Positions 12,054 through 24,472 of a DNA stretch of 64,000 bases are shown here, piece after piece. The stretch comes from Chrysomallon squamiferum (taxonomy: Eukaryota; Mollusca; Gastropoda; Neomphalida; Peltospiridae). A model generated the notes under the pieces. The model saw only the letters and a list, made by a program, of their open reading frames with translations, did no database searches and had not been told where the DNA came from. Positions within the stretch are counted from its first letter, which is position 1. Each line of letters starts with the position of its first letter. The position numbers and the translations under genes were made by a program. Location: contig CM022679.1 of assembly GCA_012295275.1 (NCBI GenBank), positions 6,979,669 through 7,043,668 on the forward strand. Direction: 5' to 3'.

Positions 12054-13241
12054 TTATATGGAATTTAAAGTCATCTTAATCAACTTGTACATGGATTCCA
12101 TGACTGAATCAGTACGTATTTTCAATTTCTTTTCTTCGTATTTCTCTTCTTCGTTCTTCTCTTCCAGCCATAGTTCTTCTCCTCTCACTCGAAGCAAAAC
12201 AAACCTCTGACCGTCTGTCAAAATGTTGAATAACGGTACAGTTGTAATGTCGACATAATGTTTGCAAGCAAGTTGCTGTAAAACAAGAAGTTGGAGGACT
12301 GCTTGAACAAATGCTTTACTGTTCATAGTGGAAGATGTTTTCGCTTCCAAGCATCCGATCGGTTTTCCGTCATAGTTACGGAACAGAAAATCAAATTGGC
12401 AAGTGGGAAGATATTTGAAATTAATATGCTCTTCTGTTCGGAAACCAAATTTTAGCCCTGCACATAATTTCTGAAGCATGGAGGTTAACAACATTCTGAC
12501 ATTGGCTTCTTTCTTCAGGACATCATCAAGAGAAGGAGGAGATTTCGACGTCTGCAACATTTGTAGGTGTTCTTTGATAATGTTGTTCTGTAAATCGGAC
12601 AGATTGACATCATCTGTCGCAATATTCTCTAAGTACACGTCTTTCTCGAAATCAATGTATTTACTGAACATTTTTAAATCCCATTGGCTGGAACTCATGG
12701 ATAGATGACCTTTTTTATCAATGGTTCGCCACTGGATTTTTTGCTTCAGTTGTACTGCCTTTAATGTAGAAGTGCTACGAAGCAGCTGGTCTTGAGTCAA
12801 AGTTAGAACATCTCCTGTACTCTTATAGTCTGTTTTTATTGTAGGCCTACTTTCGACTGTTGTTTGCTCTTCTTCTAAAAATGTCCAAGTCGATGGGATG
12901 TCTTCACAGATTTGTTCCGATGCTGATCTTTTAACTGGTTTCCTTGCAGCAGATTCAGATTCGGTTTTGAGATCACTTTTCTCGGACGTTGTTTTGTCAA
13001 AACTGTACTCATCTTTCAGGCTTCCAATGTCTACGGCGAATTCTGAGTTAATTTGAAGGGTCAGTTTTTTGGAAATGGAAGCAGGGCCAACGAGTGAGTC
13101 TAGACTCTCGTATCTTTGTCTCTTAGACCGCTTGGAGGTTAAATCAGATAAGAAGTGTTCCCATCGCCGTTCGTTTTGTTTCTGCTTGTCGTATAAAAGA
13201 TGTTCGTCCGTTTTATTTCTGTGTTTCGTGATGACATCCAT
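12054..13241 (-). CDS. PD-(D/E)XK nuclease-like protein, copy 3 (intact, 395 aa)
   Basis: Intact counterpart of the broken copy 2 and more distant from copy 1. Order: N-terminal motif with ERRWEHFLSDLT (residues 24-35), a basic stretch KRSKRQR (37-43, a possible nuclear signal), VGPASISK (51-58), a charged variable middle (60-185), then the conserved half. Predicted catalytic residues are Glu245 (KKEANVR), Asp284 (QFDFLF), Glu299 and Lys301 (CLEAKTS), with glutamines 313, 317, 322 and 323 in the following helix. A PD-(D/E)XK nuclease fold is inferred; substrate and role are unknown. The ATG lies two bases after a splice acceptor (TTTTCAG ending at 13244), so a 5' untranslated exon is expected upstream. 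No transmembrane segment or signal peptide is seen. Confidence 0.78.
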   Translation of the reverse strand: MDVITKHRNKTDEHLLYDKQKQNERRWEHFLSDLTSKRSKRQRYESLDSLVGPASISKKLTLQINSEFAVDIGSLKDEYSFDKTTSEKSDLKTESESAARKPVKRSASEQICEDIPSTWTFLEEEQTTVESRPTIKTDYKSTGDVLTLTQDQLLRSTSTLKAVQLKQKIQWRTIDKKGHLSMSSSQWDLKMFSKYIDFEKDVYLENIATDDVNLSDLQNNIIKEHLQMLQTSKSPPSLDDVLKKEANVRMLLTSMLQKLCAGLKFGFRTEEHINFKYLPTCQFDFLFRNYDGKPIGCLEAKTSSTMNSKAFVQAVLQLLVLQQLACKHYVDITTVPLFNILTDGQRFVLLRVRGEELWLEEKNEEEKYEEKKLKIRTDSVMESMYKLIKMTLNSI

Positions 13242-13449
13242 TTCTGAAAATGGAGCAGGCGGTGTTCATTAATTAGCCCGTTAATAAAGTTAATAAATGA
13301 AACATTTCATAATTAACAGGTAACCCAAATCTTGAAAATAGTACGTTATTAACATAGATATAATATAAAGATAAAATGTATAATAAATAAATCAATAAAT
13401 AAATTGGTGATAAAGTGAGGATAAGGCTGTTTTGGTAATGATTTAATAT

Positions 13450-14600
13450 TTGGGTGTAAGAATGTTTTAATTAAAAATACAAACAATATATAGATACATA
13501 CAGACATACATACATATTTATTATTATGTATAAATAAATACTTAGGCTATTTCTATTTATCACATACTAAATATTAAATAGAGAAAATAAAGGAAATGAA
13601 AGGGTTCAGAGCGACAGATAATAATTATAATATTAATATTATTATTCAACGTAATTCCTACCTTGAGAAGAACAGTCTGTTCTATAATATCGTTCCAGAT
13701 ATATTTTTAATTGTAGCGAAAACTGTAAGCTAAAAACAATAACATTATATTAGTTATAATAATTATAACTGTAATAATAACAAAACTATATGTAGCATTA
13801 CAAAGAAAACAATAGCAGTTTTGTTTATTATTATTTCTATTAATTAATTAATTAATTTAGTTATTATTTTATTTTATCTTAAAGTTCTCTTTAATGCAAA
13901 GTGTTGTTAGAAACAATAGCTAACAGGTAAAAAATAAAAATACAAACTGTAAAAGACTATGTATATGACGTCATTGTGACATCATATTTTAAAATTAAAT
14001 AAATTTTTAATACGTGTATTTTCATTTTTATTTATATTGTGTATATTTTAAATTTGTGTGACCCCTTAACGCTTCAAAATTTTATTAATTAATCGTCATC
14101 ATCATCTTTTGTCGATAATAAGTCTAACCTGAAATGTTTTAAAATGTTACAAGACTACAATGCTAATGATGAATAATAGAGATAAAACGTTCATCACGTA
14201 TTTCAAAAATTAGAACATATGAGTAAAGAACATTTAAGTCAATTTATTATGTAAAAACAGTTATTAGAACCATCCATTACCTTGTGATTCCAACTAATAG
14301 TAAATTATTATCATTATCTTGAACAGTCGCATCGACCTCCAGTGGTGGATATCGTCCATCTTGGAAACCCCTGATTTTATTTGTATCACATTTACATTTA
14401 TGAACCATTTATAATATAATAAAACCTTTATAATAGAAATAATGTGCCTGCATGAAGTTTGTGTATAGTTATGACACAGTTGATCTTTCAAGGCGTGGCT
14501 TAGTCCGGCTACGAAGTTCTTTGTAGTAAACAAGTTGTCGCTTAATTCTCGACATGTTATATAAAGATAAAACAGTTTCCTTTTCGTCTTGTCCCGCATA
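13450..14600. other. Gene-free AT-rich stretch
   Basis: Mostly A/T-rich unique sequence with short ATT runs. A 105-codon minus-strand ORF (14611-14294) has no recognised domain and no clear splice context, so I do not call it a gene. Confidence 0.55.
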
Positions 14601-15201
14601 TAATTCATCAAATGGAAAGTCGTTATAAAGTCTGACGAGAAGTCGTTGAACGTAGATTCGTCAAATGAAAGTCGTTAAGCTGTATCGTAACCGGGTGCGT
14701 GCGACGCCAGCGATTATTTAAGAAACCATTGATTTCAGTTGCAGCATCCTATCAGCTCCCATACGGAGCGACAGTTTGAGCTAGTCGAGTGCTGACACAA
14801 TACTGATAGGAATTGTTTCTATTTTTTGTCGCGTTAGACGAGTGTCTAAAATATATTAATCACAAACAAGATTATTTCCCTAGTTCATGAAAATGGAAAA
14901 CGAATAACTCATGCATCTCGTTCAGAAGTTACCAGTACTTTACGATTGTTCTTTGTCAACGTACAAAGATAACAACAGAAAAGAAAATGCCTGAAAGAAT
15001 ACTGGAAAAACTCTAGTAAGTAATGTGTGTGTGTTATTAACATGCATATATTAGCTTCTTGGAAGATCCAGAGTCCCGGGGTGGGGGGAAGGTAGCTTTG
15101 CATTAAGATGATAGAACAATATAAACATACCTGATACGTTTAACTTGTCTTCAGTTGTGGATAAAAAATGATACTGTCGCTACGGTCGCGTCTGGTTAGG
15201 A

Positions 15202-16187
15202 CAGTGATTCTCAACCAGTGTGCCAGCGGCACACAGGTGTGCCACAAGATCTTCCTAAGTGTGCCGCAAAATTTTGAACGGAAGACTAAGAAAATGCGAA
15301 AAACCATGTGATCCCAAAATAAAACAAACAGCAGTATGTAAGGTAAAAACGAAAATATTATCACTTCAACAGACAAGCTAGTGGCTCTCAAAAAGAGAAT
15401 TGTGATTTGGAAAAAAAAAAAAAGCAATCACTGGCAATCTTGATATGTTCCCTTTATTGTGTTCTACCTGCGTTAGAGAAATGATCTCTATTGTGTTTAC
15501 TCATCTGACAGCCCTGGACGAAAGCATCAACAATCACTTTCCGTCATTAAAGTCAGAAAAGTATGATTGGATTAGAGATCCTTTCATAAATCATTCTTCC
15601 AACATTGAACGTGAGTTACAGGAAGAATAAGAATTGGCCACCCTTTCTAATGACCAAGGGTTAAAATTAAAATATTTGAATCTGCCCATTGATTCATTTT
15701 GGATTTCAATTCAAGAGGAGTATCCCATATTATATAAGAGTTTTAGCAATTTTATTACAATTTTCAACTTTTTACATATGTGAATTAGGCTTCTCAACAT
15801 TAAACAACATCAAAAACATGAAGCACTGGAGATTACGTACAATGGAAGAAGAAATGAGGGTGTGTCTGTCTCATATTTGACCAAACATTGACGAAATTAT
15901 GAATAAAAGTCAGGCACAAATTTGTCACTAAAGAAACCAGCTATTTGACTCATGAAATTAGAACTACTGCAATGAAGTGAGTTCATAGCTGTGTTTTTCT
16001 TTATTTAGTTTGAGTCATTCTATGTGTCTATGACTAGTCTGTGTCTACGGTTGTATGCTGTCTATGACTTGCCATGTTTTTATTTTTCAAAATTCAAATA
16101 TTTTTCATATATATTTAGCCAAGTGTGCCGCTATTTTTTCCTGTGTTCCAAGGTGTGCCGCTGGCAAAAAAAGGTTGAGAATCACTG
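15202..16187 (+). mobile_element. Decayed hAT-superfamily DNA transposon
   Basis: Terminal inverted repeats CAGTGATTCTCAACC (15202-15216) and GGTTGAGAATCACTG (16173-16187) are perfect complements and match the hAT/Charlie consensus I know. They are flanked by a perfect 8-bp direct repeat, GGTTAGGA (15194-15201 and 16188-16195), the length hAT elements make. A further palindromic TGTGCCxGC(G/T)GGC-type arm lies inside each end. At 986 bp the element is internally deleted and cannot be autonomous. Confidence 0.93.
15445..15878 (+). pseudogene. hAT transposase C-terminal remnant
   Basis: A fragment (15445-15630) contains HLTALDESINNHFPS and KYDWIRDPF, typical of ZBED5/FAM200-type hAT transposases just before the dimerisation region. 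After a stop at 15628 the same frame continues with LATLSNDQ...FWISIQEEYP. It then shifts near 15730 into a frame reading LGFSTLNNIKNMKHW (15689-15880), which matches the hAT C-terminal dimerisation region. It is broken by a stop and a frameshift, and the N-terminal catalytic part is missing. Confidence 0.85.
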
Positions 16188-16723
16188 GGTTAGGATATAA
16201 ACAGTATCGTGTCGCTCGCGCCCGCATAGGATACAGATTTACTAGAAGTCGTTGAACAGAGCTTCGTCAAACGGAAAGTCGTTACAGTGAAGAGAAATCT
16301 TTCACATACGTTTTTTTGTATTACAAATCTTCAAGAACGGAACTTCGTTAAACGGAAAGTCGTTATACAGTCTGACAAGAAGTCGCTCGTTTGCTCTTTC
16401 CTTCCTGTGCTGAAAGTCGTCAATGAAATATAAACAGTCTGTGAAATTTGAAATATATTGACTATATAAAATAATTCCTGGACCATGACTTTTGATAAAT
16501 CAACTTGGAATTTCTTTGTGGACTGAATAATTGACATTTGATTATTCTCCGAGTTCTGATGATAACTTTAATTAGTTTTCTTTAACTTTCAGTTTATAAA
16601 ATAAAAAATATTAAGTCTTTATACGACTTCTTCTTTTGTTTTGGATATATGAATTCCTGTTAACTATTTAGTAGATTGGACCTTAAGTTAACTTCATAAC
16701 ATCAAGTTTTAATGAACTGAAAG

Positions 16724-16724
<1 letters not shown>

Positions 16725-16771
<47 letters not shown>
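16725..16771. repeat. (AT)n microsatellite
   Basis: A pure AT run of about 45 bp in the spacer upstream of the MARF1 gene. Confidence 0.95.
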
Positions 16772-16773
<2 letters not shown>

Positions 16774-17194
16774 TAGTATTCGAAGTGAACAGAAGTGGTT
16801 TTCATATAGGAAAAATACCGCTATAGTCGTTAGATCCATTATAAATTATAGCTAGTAGCATGGTTTATCATATATGCACTTGTAATACAGTCTAGGATAT
16901 CTGATCGCGTTAACCCACTGAGATTTATCACGTCTTAACTTACAGTTCCATTTAGTATGCTCACTCCTATCACAAAATAAGCGGCTAAATTTAGAAACAA
17001 ATCGGTACTATTTATTTGCTTATATATTGGATATTATTAGAACTGACAATAATCTATCGGCTGAAAATTTAATATAATATATTCTATGTGTAAAAATATA
17101 GAAAACAGTATTCTAATAATACGTTTATTTTATGTAGTTCAGACAATTACGATTTAATTGTCAGTACTATTTTGTTAAGATGTAGTAAACAGAA

Positions 17195-17204
17195 ACCGGA
17201 AGTG
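17195..17204 (+). promoter_or_regulatory. ETS-type motif, possible MARF1 promoter element
   Basis: ACCGGAAGTG matches the ETS-factor core-promoter motif, and a second AGGAAGT lies at about 17221-17227. It sits about 3.2 kb before the first coding exon of MARF1 in an otherwise AT-rich spacer. Assignment as its promoter is inference; I could not define a transcription start or first-exon donor. Confidence 0.3.
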
Positions 17205-17229
17205 TTGTGCATTTCGTGAAAGGAAGTTG

Positions 17230-20200
17230 GGAATTAGTGATTGAAATGTTTTTATTTTAATATTAATTTTTGATAATGGATTTTGGTTAAACGTTAAATT
17301 TCGGAATCATGTGACCTTCGTTTGTGGTAGGTGACTTTGTTACTTTCTGAAAGCTTAAATGGCAATGAAAAGTATTTCATTAATCGAAATATATTGCATC
17401 GCCAAAAGCAATAATAATAAAGTGAATAATCTTTTCGCACCTTGCTTGGTGGTTTCATAATGTTAATAATCATAATCATAATGAAACTGAAACTGAGGAA
17501 ATATTTCAGATAGAAATTATATAGTGAATATAACATATTGTTGACACAAGAGATAATTAATTATACATACGTATATTCATTTGGTTAAAACTGGCGAAAT
17601 CATTTATGACAAAATTATGAGTAAGTATGGTAATTGATATAAACATTATAGTCATAAATTCATAATTTAGTAAGAAAGTTACAATGTGAGATTTATGATA
17701 ATGGATAGTTAGTCATTTGAAATTTATTGGAAGGTGTAAACTGTGAATAACAAAGTAATATTTAAAAAATTTGAATATTCCCATATATGAATTTGGTTAC
17801 GTTCAGTAATACTAACTCAAATTTCTTATTACCTTTGAATTGAAATGTAAAATCATATTTATCTATATTATTCTCATCTTTTATAAGTTCAACCATTGAG
17901 TCAGTTGTCACTCTTATCATTTTCAGTGAGCTATGTTTTGCTTAAAATTATAACATCAAATAATGTTTCCTTGATTAAACACCACATCTTAGCAGACTTT
18001 AAAAAAAAATTAAAAAAAGATGGTTCAGCTTGTACAAATTTGTTCACATGTTTTATTATTATCTTTAACACTGTTATGCTACGGGAGAGCTCTGTTTGTG
18101 TTTTAAACGCAAAATCTGTAAACCATAAATAAACTTTCTGCTTATTATAATTTCGATGACACGCACAATGTTTTATTTACATCCATCATTGAACTCTGTA
18201 TGTTTGCAATTGTCTTTTAAGAGAAAGCTGTGATGCTTGCTATATCAATAACTGTCCATGACAATTCATATTTGTTGTGAGTACTGATGTACGTACATGG
18301 AATAATGTTTGTAAATAAATTTTTAAAAAAAATGGTCATTTGTTTTTGTCCTTCTGAGTAGGGGACACTAGTGAGGTTGGAATATTTTTGCTTGGCCCCA
18401 CAGGTCTCCATACAATACAGGTATACTGTACATAAAGTTGACAGTGAATTAAAAAAAAAAAAATTGGGTGTTTTATTACAAATAGAAAGACACTGGGAAA
18501 ACATTGTCTTGCAATTAATATAGCTGAAATGTGCATTGTATTCCTGAAATTAGGCCACAGTGTTCCTTTTAAATAAATGAAATCTACTGATAAGTATTTT
18601 ACAAAATAATGATTCACCTTTGTTGCTTTAGATTTCCAACAGTATATGACAATATTTATAAATATTTTAAGATAATAATAGCCTTTTGAACAAATATTAT
18701 ACCTATTGTGAAGAAGAGTTAAAATGAAATTAGACTGTAATTAGTACATTATAAACACTTTTTTCAAGCACAAGAACATTCTTTCTTTGTAAAAAAAAAT
18801 TATTACTATTATTATTTTAATATTACTATATCCCCTTTCCCAAAATAATTAAATAAATTATTAGATATTGATAAAATTATAGTTTGATATAGTTATATAC
18901 AATAATATAATTTTATTTACTATATATTAATTTAGTTTTCTTTAATTCACAGGAGGAGGACTGATGAAGATGGACTGTGTTTGATGGCGATGGAAATATA
19001 TTTTTAACCCTTTTATCAGCAGTCCTCATGAAGCATCAGCTCTGCTTGCTGGTTTCATGCACAGCTAATTTTATAAACAAATTGCTACAGCTTTTATCCT
19101 GTTTTTATATTACTTTTTATTTGCTTGCATATTTTAAGGTAAGTTCAAATCACTTATTTCATTTAGTGAACAGTGTGAGTGAAAATTTTCAGAAATACTA
19201 TCAAATTCTAAAATATACACATAATACAGCATTATTTCTTGTTCCAAGTATTGAAAATATTAAATTTGGGAAAGTGTCTCCAAGCAACAAAAATATGTTA
19301 AATGAAGGCCTGTCACTGATTTACTGGGAAATGATTTCCCTCATAATGTCAGAATCCCATTTCTTAAGTTTTATTATATTTTAGGATTTCATGTTACTGC
19401 TGTTTATAACTGAATAGAAGTATAACAAGGGTTTATGGTATACCTTGAAAATATTTTTTTTCAGGCTGACAAGTACTTCTTTTTGCAACTATAATAAGTA
19501 GCACCCAAAATTTGGTTCCCAAACATTAGAACTCATTTTATTTATGCCTAGGTGCCTACTAGTAATGTTAATAAAAATATGAGTATCGGACCAATTGTCT
19601 GGATTCCTAGGAGCCTGGGGCATTCCAGATTTCTGGATTTTCCAGTATTCTGGTACCAAAGCATCTAAATACATAAATAATTAGGCATACACATTTTAAA
19701 ATTAAAAACATAAAGAAAATTGCCAATACACAGCGGTGGCGACTCGTCACATAAACAGCCTACTCTTTGTAAACAGACAAGAAATTCTGTTGCTTGGTTC
19801 CCAGAATAATATTTATGTGTCACAATTATTTCTGTTAAAAAATTATATACAGTGAATTTTTAAGGTATGTTTTAAACAAAAAATTAAATTGTAATTACCA
19901 GTTTATTGACAAAATCAAATAAACACTTACCATATGCTTAGAAATTCTAATAATGATATATTAGTGTTTTGAAATGACCTCTTTATTAAAAATCAAAATA
20001 TAAAAGAAATTGTAATGCATATATTTAAACTTCATTTTAGAGATGATGTATTGGAGTTTTGAAACAGTCCCTCTATTAATAATTTAAACTTAAATAAGAA
20101 TTTCTGGTCAAAAAGAATAATAGCTAATAAGCTTTTGACTGCAGAATGTTCCTTGATACAAGATATATCTAGTTGTTTAATTTTAAACCAATAAAATAAG

Positions 20201-20350
20201 GAATGAGTAATTCATGATTATCGTTTAAGTTATTTATTGATAGTTTGTGGCTTTTGTTTTTTATTGAAATTTGAAAAATGAAGTAATAGGGAATAACTTA
20301 TTAATCACCTTCTGATAGTTTTACATCTAATTGTCAACATTTCTTTTTCA
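17230..20350. other. Spacer or 5' intron region upstream of MARF1 coding exons
   Basis: AT-rich unique sequence. A possible untranslated exon begins after an acceptor (AATTCACAG ending at 18952), but no donor stands out. The 135-codon plus-strand ORF at 18977-19384 looks non-coding (no domain, Leu/Phe/Ser-rich) and I do not call it. Confidence 0.5.
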
Positions 20351-20374
20351 GATACTCTTAGCTTTTATGTCAAC

Positions 20375-23300
20375 ATGTCAAACGCTGATAACATAGTATC
20401 TATTGGTGTGTTTTGGGACATTGAAAATGTCCACGTCCCAAAATGGAAATCAGCATTCTCTGTTGTTCAGTGTATTAGGGATAGATTTTTTATTGGTCAT
20501 CGTGAAGTAGAATTTATGTGTGTTTGTGACATCAACAAAGAAAGTAAAGATGTAATACAAGAACTTAATTCTGCTCAGGTAAAGCTACAATGTTTTGTTT
20601 TGTTAGCATTACTATTTAATTGTTTCAGTTAATATAATAAAGAAAATTTCTGTTAGAACAGTGGTAAACAAATTGTTACTTGATTTTTTTTTTTTTTGGA
20701 TTTATGTACATAGTCAATCTGATTTGAATTGTTTTCATCTGTGTTATTTTTTAAATAAATACAATTTTTGGTGGTCTAGCTAATACAGATTTTGATCTTA
20801 ATAAGAAATGGTTCAGACTTGCCAAAATGTTTGAAATTGTATTCTTTAATGTTGCAATCTATGAATCCTCACAACTGATCCACCCTTTTATTAGAATATA
20901 CAGTGCAGTTTTTCAGGATTAGCTGAAATTAAAAAACTATCATTTATAACATTTTATTGATAAAACTACTATCAGCTGCTACTGTATTGTGATAATTGTA
21001 CGAAAGTCTTCGGATATGATTTGTCTTCTACATTTAAACTGGTTTCATTGTTACAGGTTAATGTTGTTCACATCAATGCAACTGCCAAAAATGCTGCTGA
21101 TGACAAAATCAGACAAAGTCTACGAAGATTTGCTGACACACATCCTGCACAAACAAAGATCATTCTCATATCAAGTAGGTATCTCTTCAGCAATTATCTG
21201 AAAGTTAGTGGGTTTATTCTTTTCTAGCCAGTGTCCAATGAATTGTATTTCAAAGGCCATAATGTCTGCCCATCTCTTCCTTTGAGAAAATGTCTATTGT
21301 TGCTAATTAATAAAGCAAGTCATTAAAATTAGTAAAAATGTGAGATATATTTCAGTTTCTTAAGATGTAATGAAACTTACAGCTACAGATCTCTTCAGGT
21401 ACACCTGTGTTAGAAAGTTGTATAAATATTTTAATTATTATTTTAAAATTTACTAATATTATTCATTCATATCTTTCATGATATTATATTTAAAAAAACA
21501 AAAACTTTGCATAAAACAATAGACTGATAATGGTAAAAGTAATGTTGGATAATTTTTATATGGCTATAGACTTGTTATAGTTGATATTATGGAATTGTTT
21601 CAGGTGACGTCAATTTTACATCTGATCTTTCTGATTTGCGTCACAGGAAGAACTTTTATATCATTCTTATTCACAAACGGCAAGTTAATGAGGCCCTCAC
21701 TGCGTGTGCTAATGAGCACTATGTTTTTGATGACATAGTTTTCAACTTACCATGTCGGACACCATCTAAAGTGAGGACATTTTAAATAATTTTTTTACTG
21801 ATTTCCTGTTTTTAAAGTTGAAGGTTGAGATTAGAGACATCATTTGTATGGGGCCTTAAAATAATTCAAAAAATAATTGTCTTGTGATATTTGCTGTTTC
21901 TGTATTCCATTCAAGCTTGTACTTCAGGATTGGTTTATAAAAAGCACTTTATGTACTTTCTTTTTGGGGAGGGGTGGGAATTAATGTAATGTTTCCTTTG
22001 TTCCAAAGAGTACTCTTAACACTTTGTAAATTTCAGCCAGAAGATGGCTTTGCAGAACTGATTGTGACAAACATTAATTTCCACTTGCCTTCTGAAAAGA
22101 TAAAAAACCGACTGAAAACTTTATCATACAACTGTGGTGGAAGAGTTGTCTGTATTTCACAGGACTATGCTCTTATTCGATTTTCTTCATTGGATGTTGC
22201 AAAGAGGTGAGCAGTGGATTTTAATATGTATGATCTATGCTTCTTTATTGTGCACAATGTTTAACACTGTTTGAATATTATATAATATGTAAATTACTAA
22301 CATAGTTATATACTTTAAAACATGATATTAATGCAGTTGTAATATTAATATGTAATATGCAAACCAGTGATTGTCTCATTAATATTATTACACCGGTGTA
22401 ATGGTATTGTTTTTTGACAACTTAATGGAGGTAAGTTACTTTAAGTGGGAAGGCAGAATTGGTTGATTTCACAAGCTAAAGTAAGTGTAGACAATGTTTT
22501 GTCACTTTTTTAAATATTTTAATGAGAGGCAAAACAAAATGTAGCAAAATACTCAGTAAAACTATGCTGGCTGAGCTCAATCTAAGCTGAAGGATTGATA
22601 ACATAAAATCATTAAAAACAAAAAACCCAACTAAAAATCATTCATTTACCAATTTAATTTGATTCAGATCTAAGTTGAAAAGACAAACATCCTCCTTGAT
22701 ATTTTAAAATACTGAGCATTCCATATAAATGTTATTACTGACTTACTTAAATAGGACAGACAATGAAATGAAAATGAAGCTTGTATCTGCAGTGTCATTT
22801 TGTATTAAACTAGAATGCTAAAAGCATGCAGGTCAGCCCATTACAGGTACAGGGAGTTAGTGTTGTGAGTACAGTCCTCATCTGCATAACAAAAAGCTGA
22901 GATGTTTTGTGAGATGGTGTTCAGCAGCTTGGAGCATGCATTTTTTATAACATAGGAAATGTTAAATGAGTTGCCATGTGCTTGCTCAAAAGTGTCTCAG
23001 CTTCACAATGTAATTATTCAGTGTGATTATATGGAATGGTTTGTACATCTTTTTCTTATTAATAAATGCTTTATTTATTTATTTTGATTTTAATTAGTAA
23101 TTATAGAGTTGGTATTTCCATACAAATCAACCCAAGGTTAAATTTTGGATTTTGTTGTCATTGTCATGAATTTGAGACAAAACAAGTGTTACCATTATGC
23201 TATGAATTATGTTTATGAAATCAGTGAACAATTTACATGTAAATCAATAACTGTAGTCAGTTAATTTGAAATTAATAAATACTGTTTGTTACATTTAGTT

Positions 23301-24438
23301 GATAACTCTTGTTATAACCATAATTGACTGGTCTGTTTTACTTTTCCAAATAAATATTCCATTTGTGATAGTTATAGACATCATCTACAGTAAATAGTAA
23401 CAATTTTAACAACCCGTTCAAATCTTCTTAACATTGTATCTAAATATTTGTTAAGTCCATGATAATTTACTATTTTATTAAATTCTTTATAACTTTTCTT
23501 TTAAAGTACCACCTTTTTGTTTACTTTTCTATTTTTGCAGGTTTTTACATTTACCAGGTACATTGGAATGTTCCTTTATTGTAGTTACACAGAATATTGC
23601 TGAATTTAACTTGATAAATCAACAGATGAAATGAATTAATGTGCCAAAATGCATAAAATAATTAAATTATTTTTAAAAAGTCCTAAACTAATTTTTCATG
23701 GTAGTTGTAAAATTTTGATAGATTTTTATTTTAACTTTTCTGTTGATTGCCTTCATTAATACTACCCGAAATAAAGTTCCATAATTCATCAAAACAGTTG
23801 CAAACTTTTTATAATCTATCATTTCATCATTAGAAAATCAGTTGATTAAACCTTGTTTGATTTCACTATTTGTGGGTTTTAATGTGGGTTTAGATATGTT
23901 GTGTGTGAAAGTGAAATCACCACATAATTATCTCAAATTCATTTCTAATTTTTAGTTCTTCCAGAAAAATAATCTTTATATTTTGTACTTTTGTCATCAG
24001 CATTTCCATTTAAGAAGTCTTAGTTTCTTTTAGAAAATAAACAAACTTCTCAAACCAGTTGGCACAGTAGATATCGAATCCATCTAAATTTCTGATAGAC
24101 TAACCAAATTAACTTCACTAATTCAGATTCACTATTTAAGTATTTTCCTAGCTTATAAACATCTTGTCTGTAACACAGAATGTGAGGACCAGTTCCTGTT
24201 ACACACTGAACTTGTTACATGATGATGAAATAATTGATAAACTCATAAATAGCATGTTATCCTTTTTCAAGACACTCACATGCACACATGTACACCTACA
24301 CACACCACATTTAAAAAAAAAAAAAAATCTATGTATCTGTTGCATTCATTTTTTATTTTTTTTTAAAGGTTGAATGCTAGTCTATTTATTTCTATGAAAT
24401 TTGTTTTCATGGGTGTATGTGTGCGTGCGCACACGCAT

Positions 24439-24472
<34 letters not shown>

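Larger units (their letters stand above)
14604..16395. repeat. AAGTCGTT repeat family, interrupted by a hAT element
   Basis: A roughly 50-bp motif built from GGAAAGTCGTTATA, AGTCTGACAAGAAGTCG and TTGAAC...TTCGTCAAA recurs at about 14604-14675, 16245-16285 and 16335-16390. It is CpG-rich against a CpG-poor background. The matched flanks around 15165-15201 and 16188-16230 show that the hAT insertion split one part of it. Related AAGTCG-rich blocks appear in the 2.1-kb array (around 50070-50245 and 52160-52335). Confidence 0.6.

Noticed and set aside
14294-14611. 105-codon minus-strand ORF
   Set aside because: No homology signal and no conserved counterpart in the duplicated region next to it.
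18977-19384. 135-codon ORF upstream of MARF1
   Set aside because: Composition is Leu/Phe/Ser/Asn-rich without domain signature. It may overlap a 5' untranslated exon, but nothing supports translation.
23520-23640. Extra MARF1 exon after the acceptor-like TTTTTGCAG
   Set aside because: The reading frame does not fit between exons 4 and 5, which already join in phase within RRM1.
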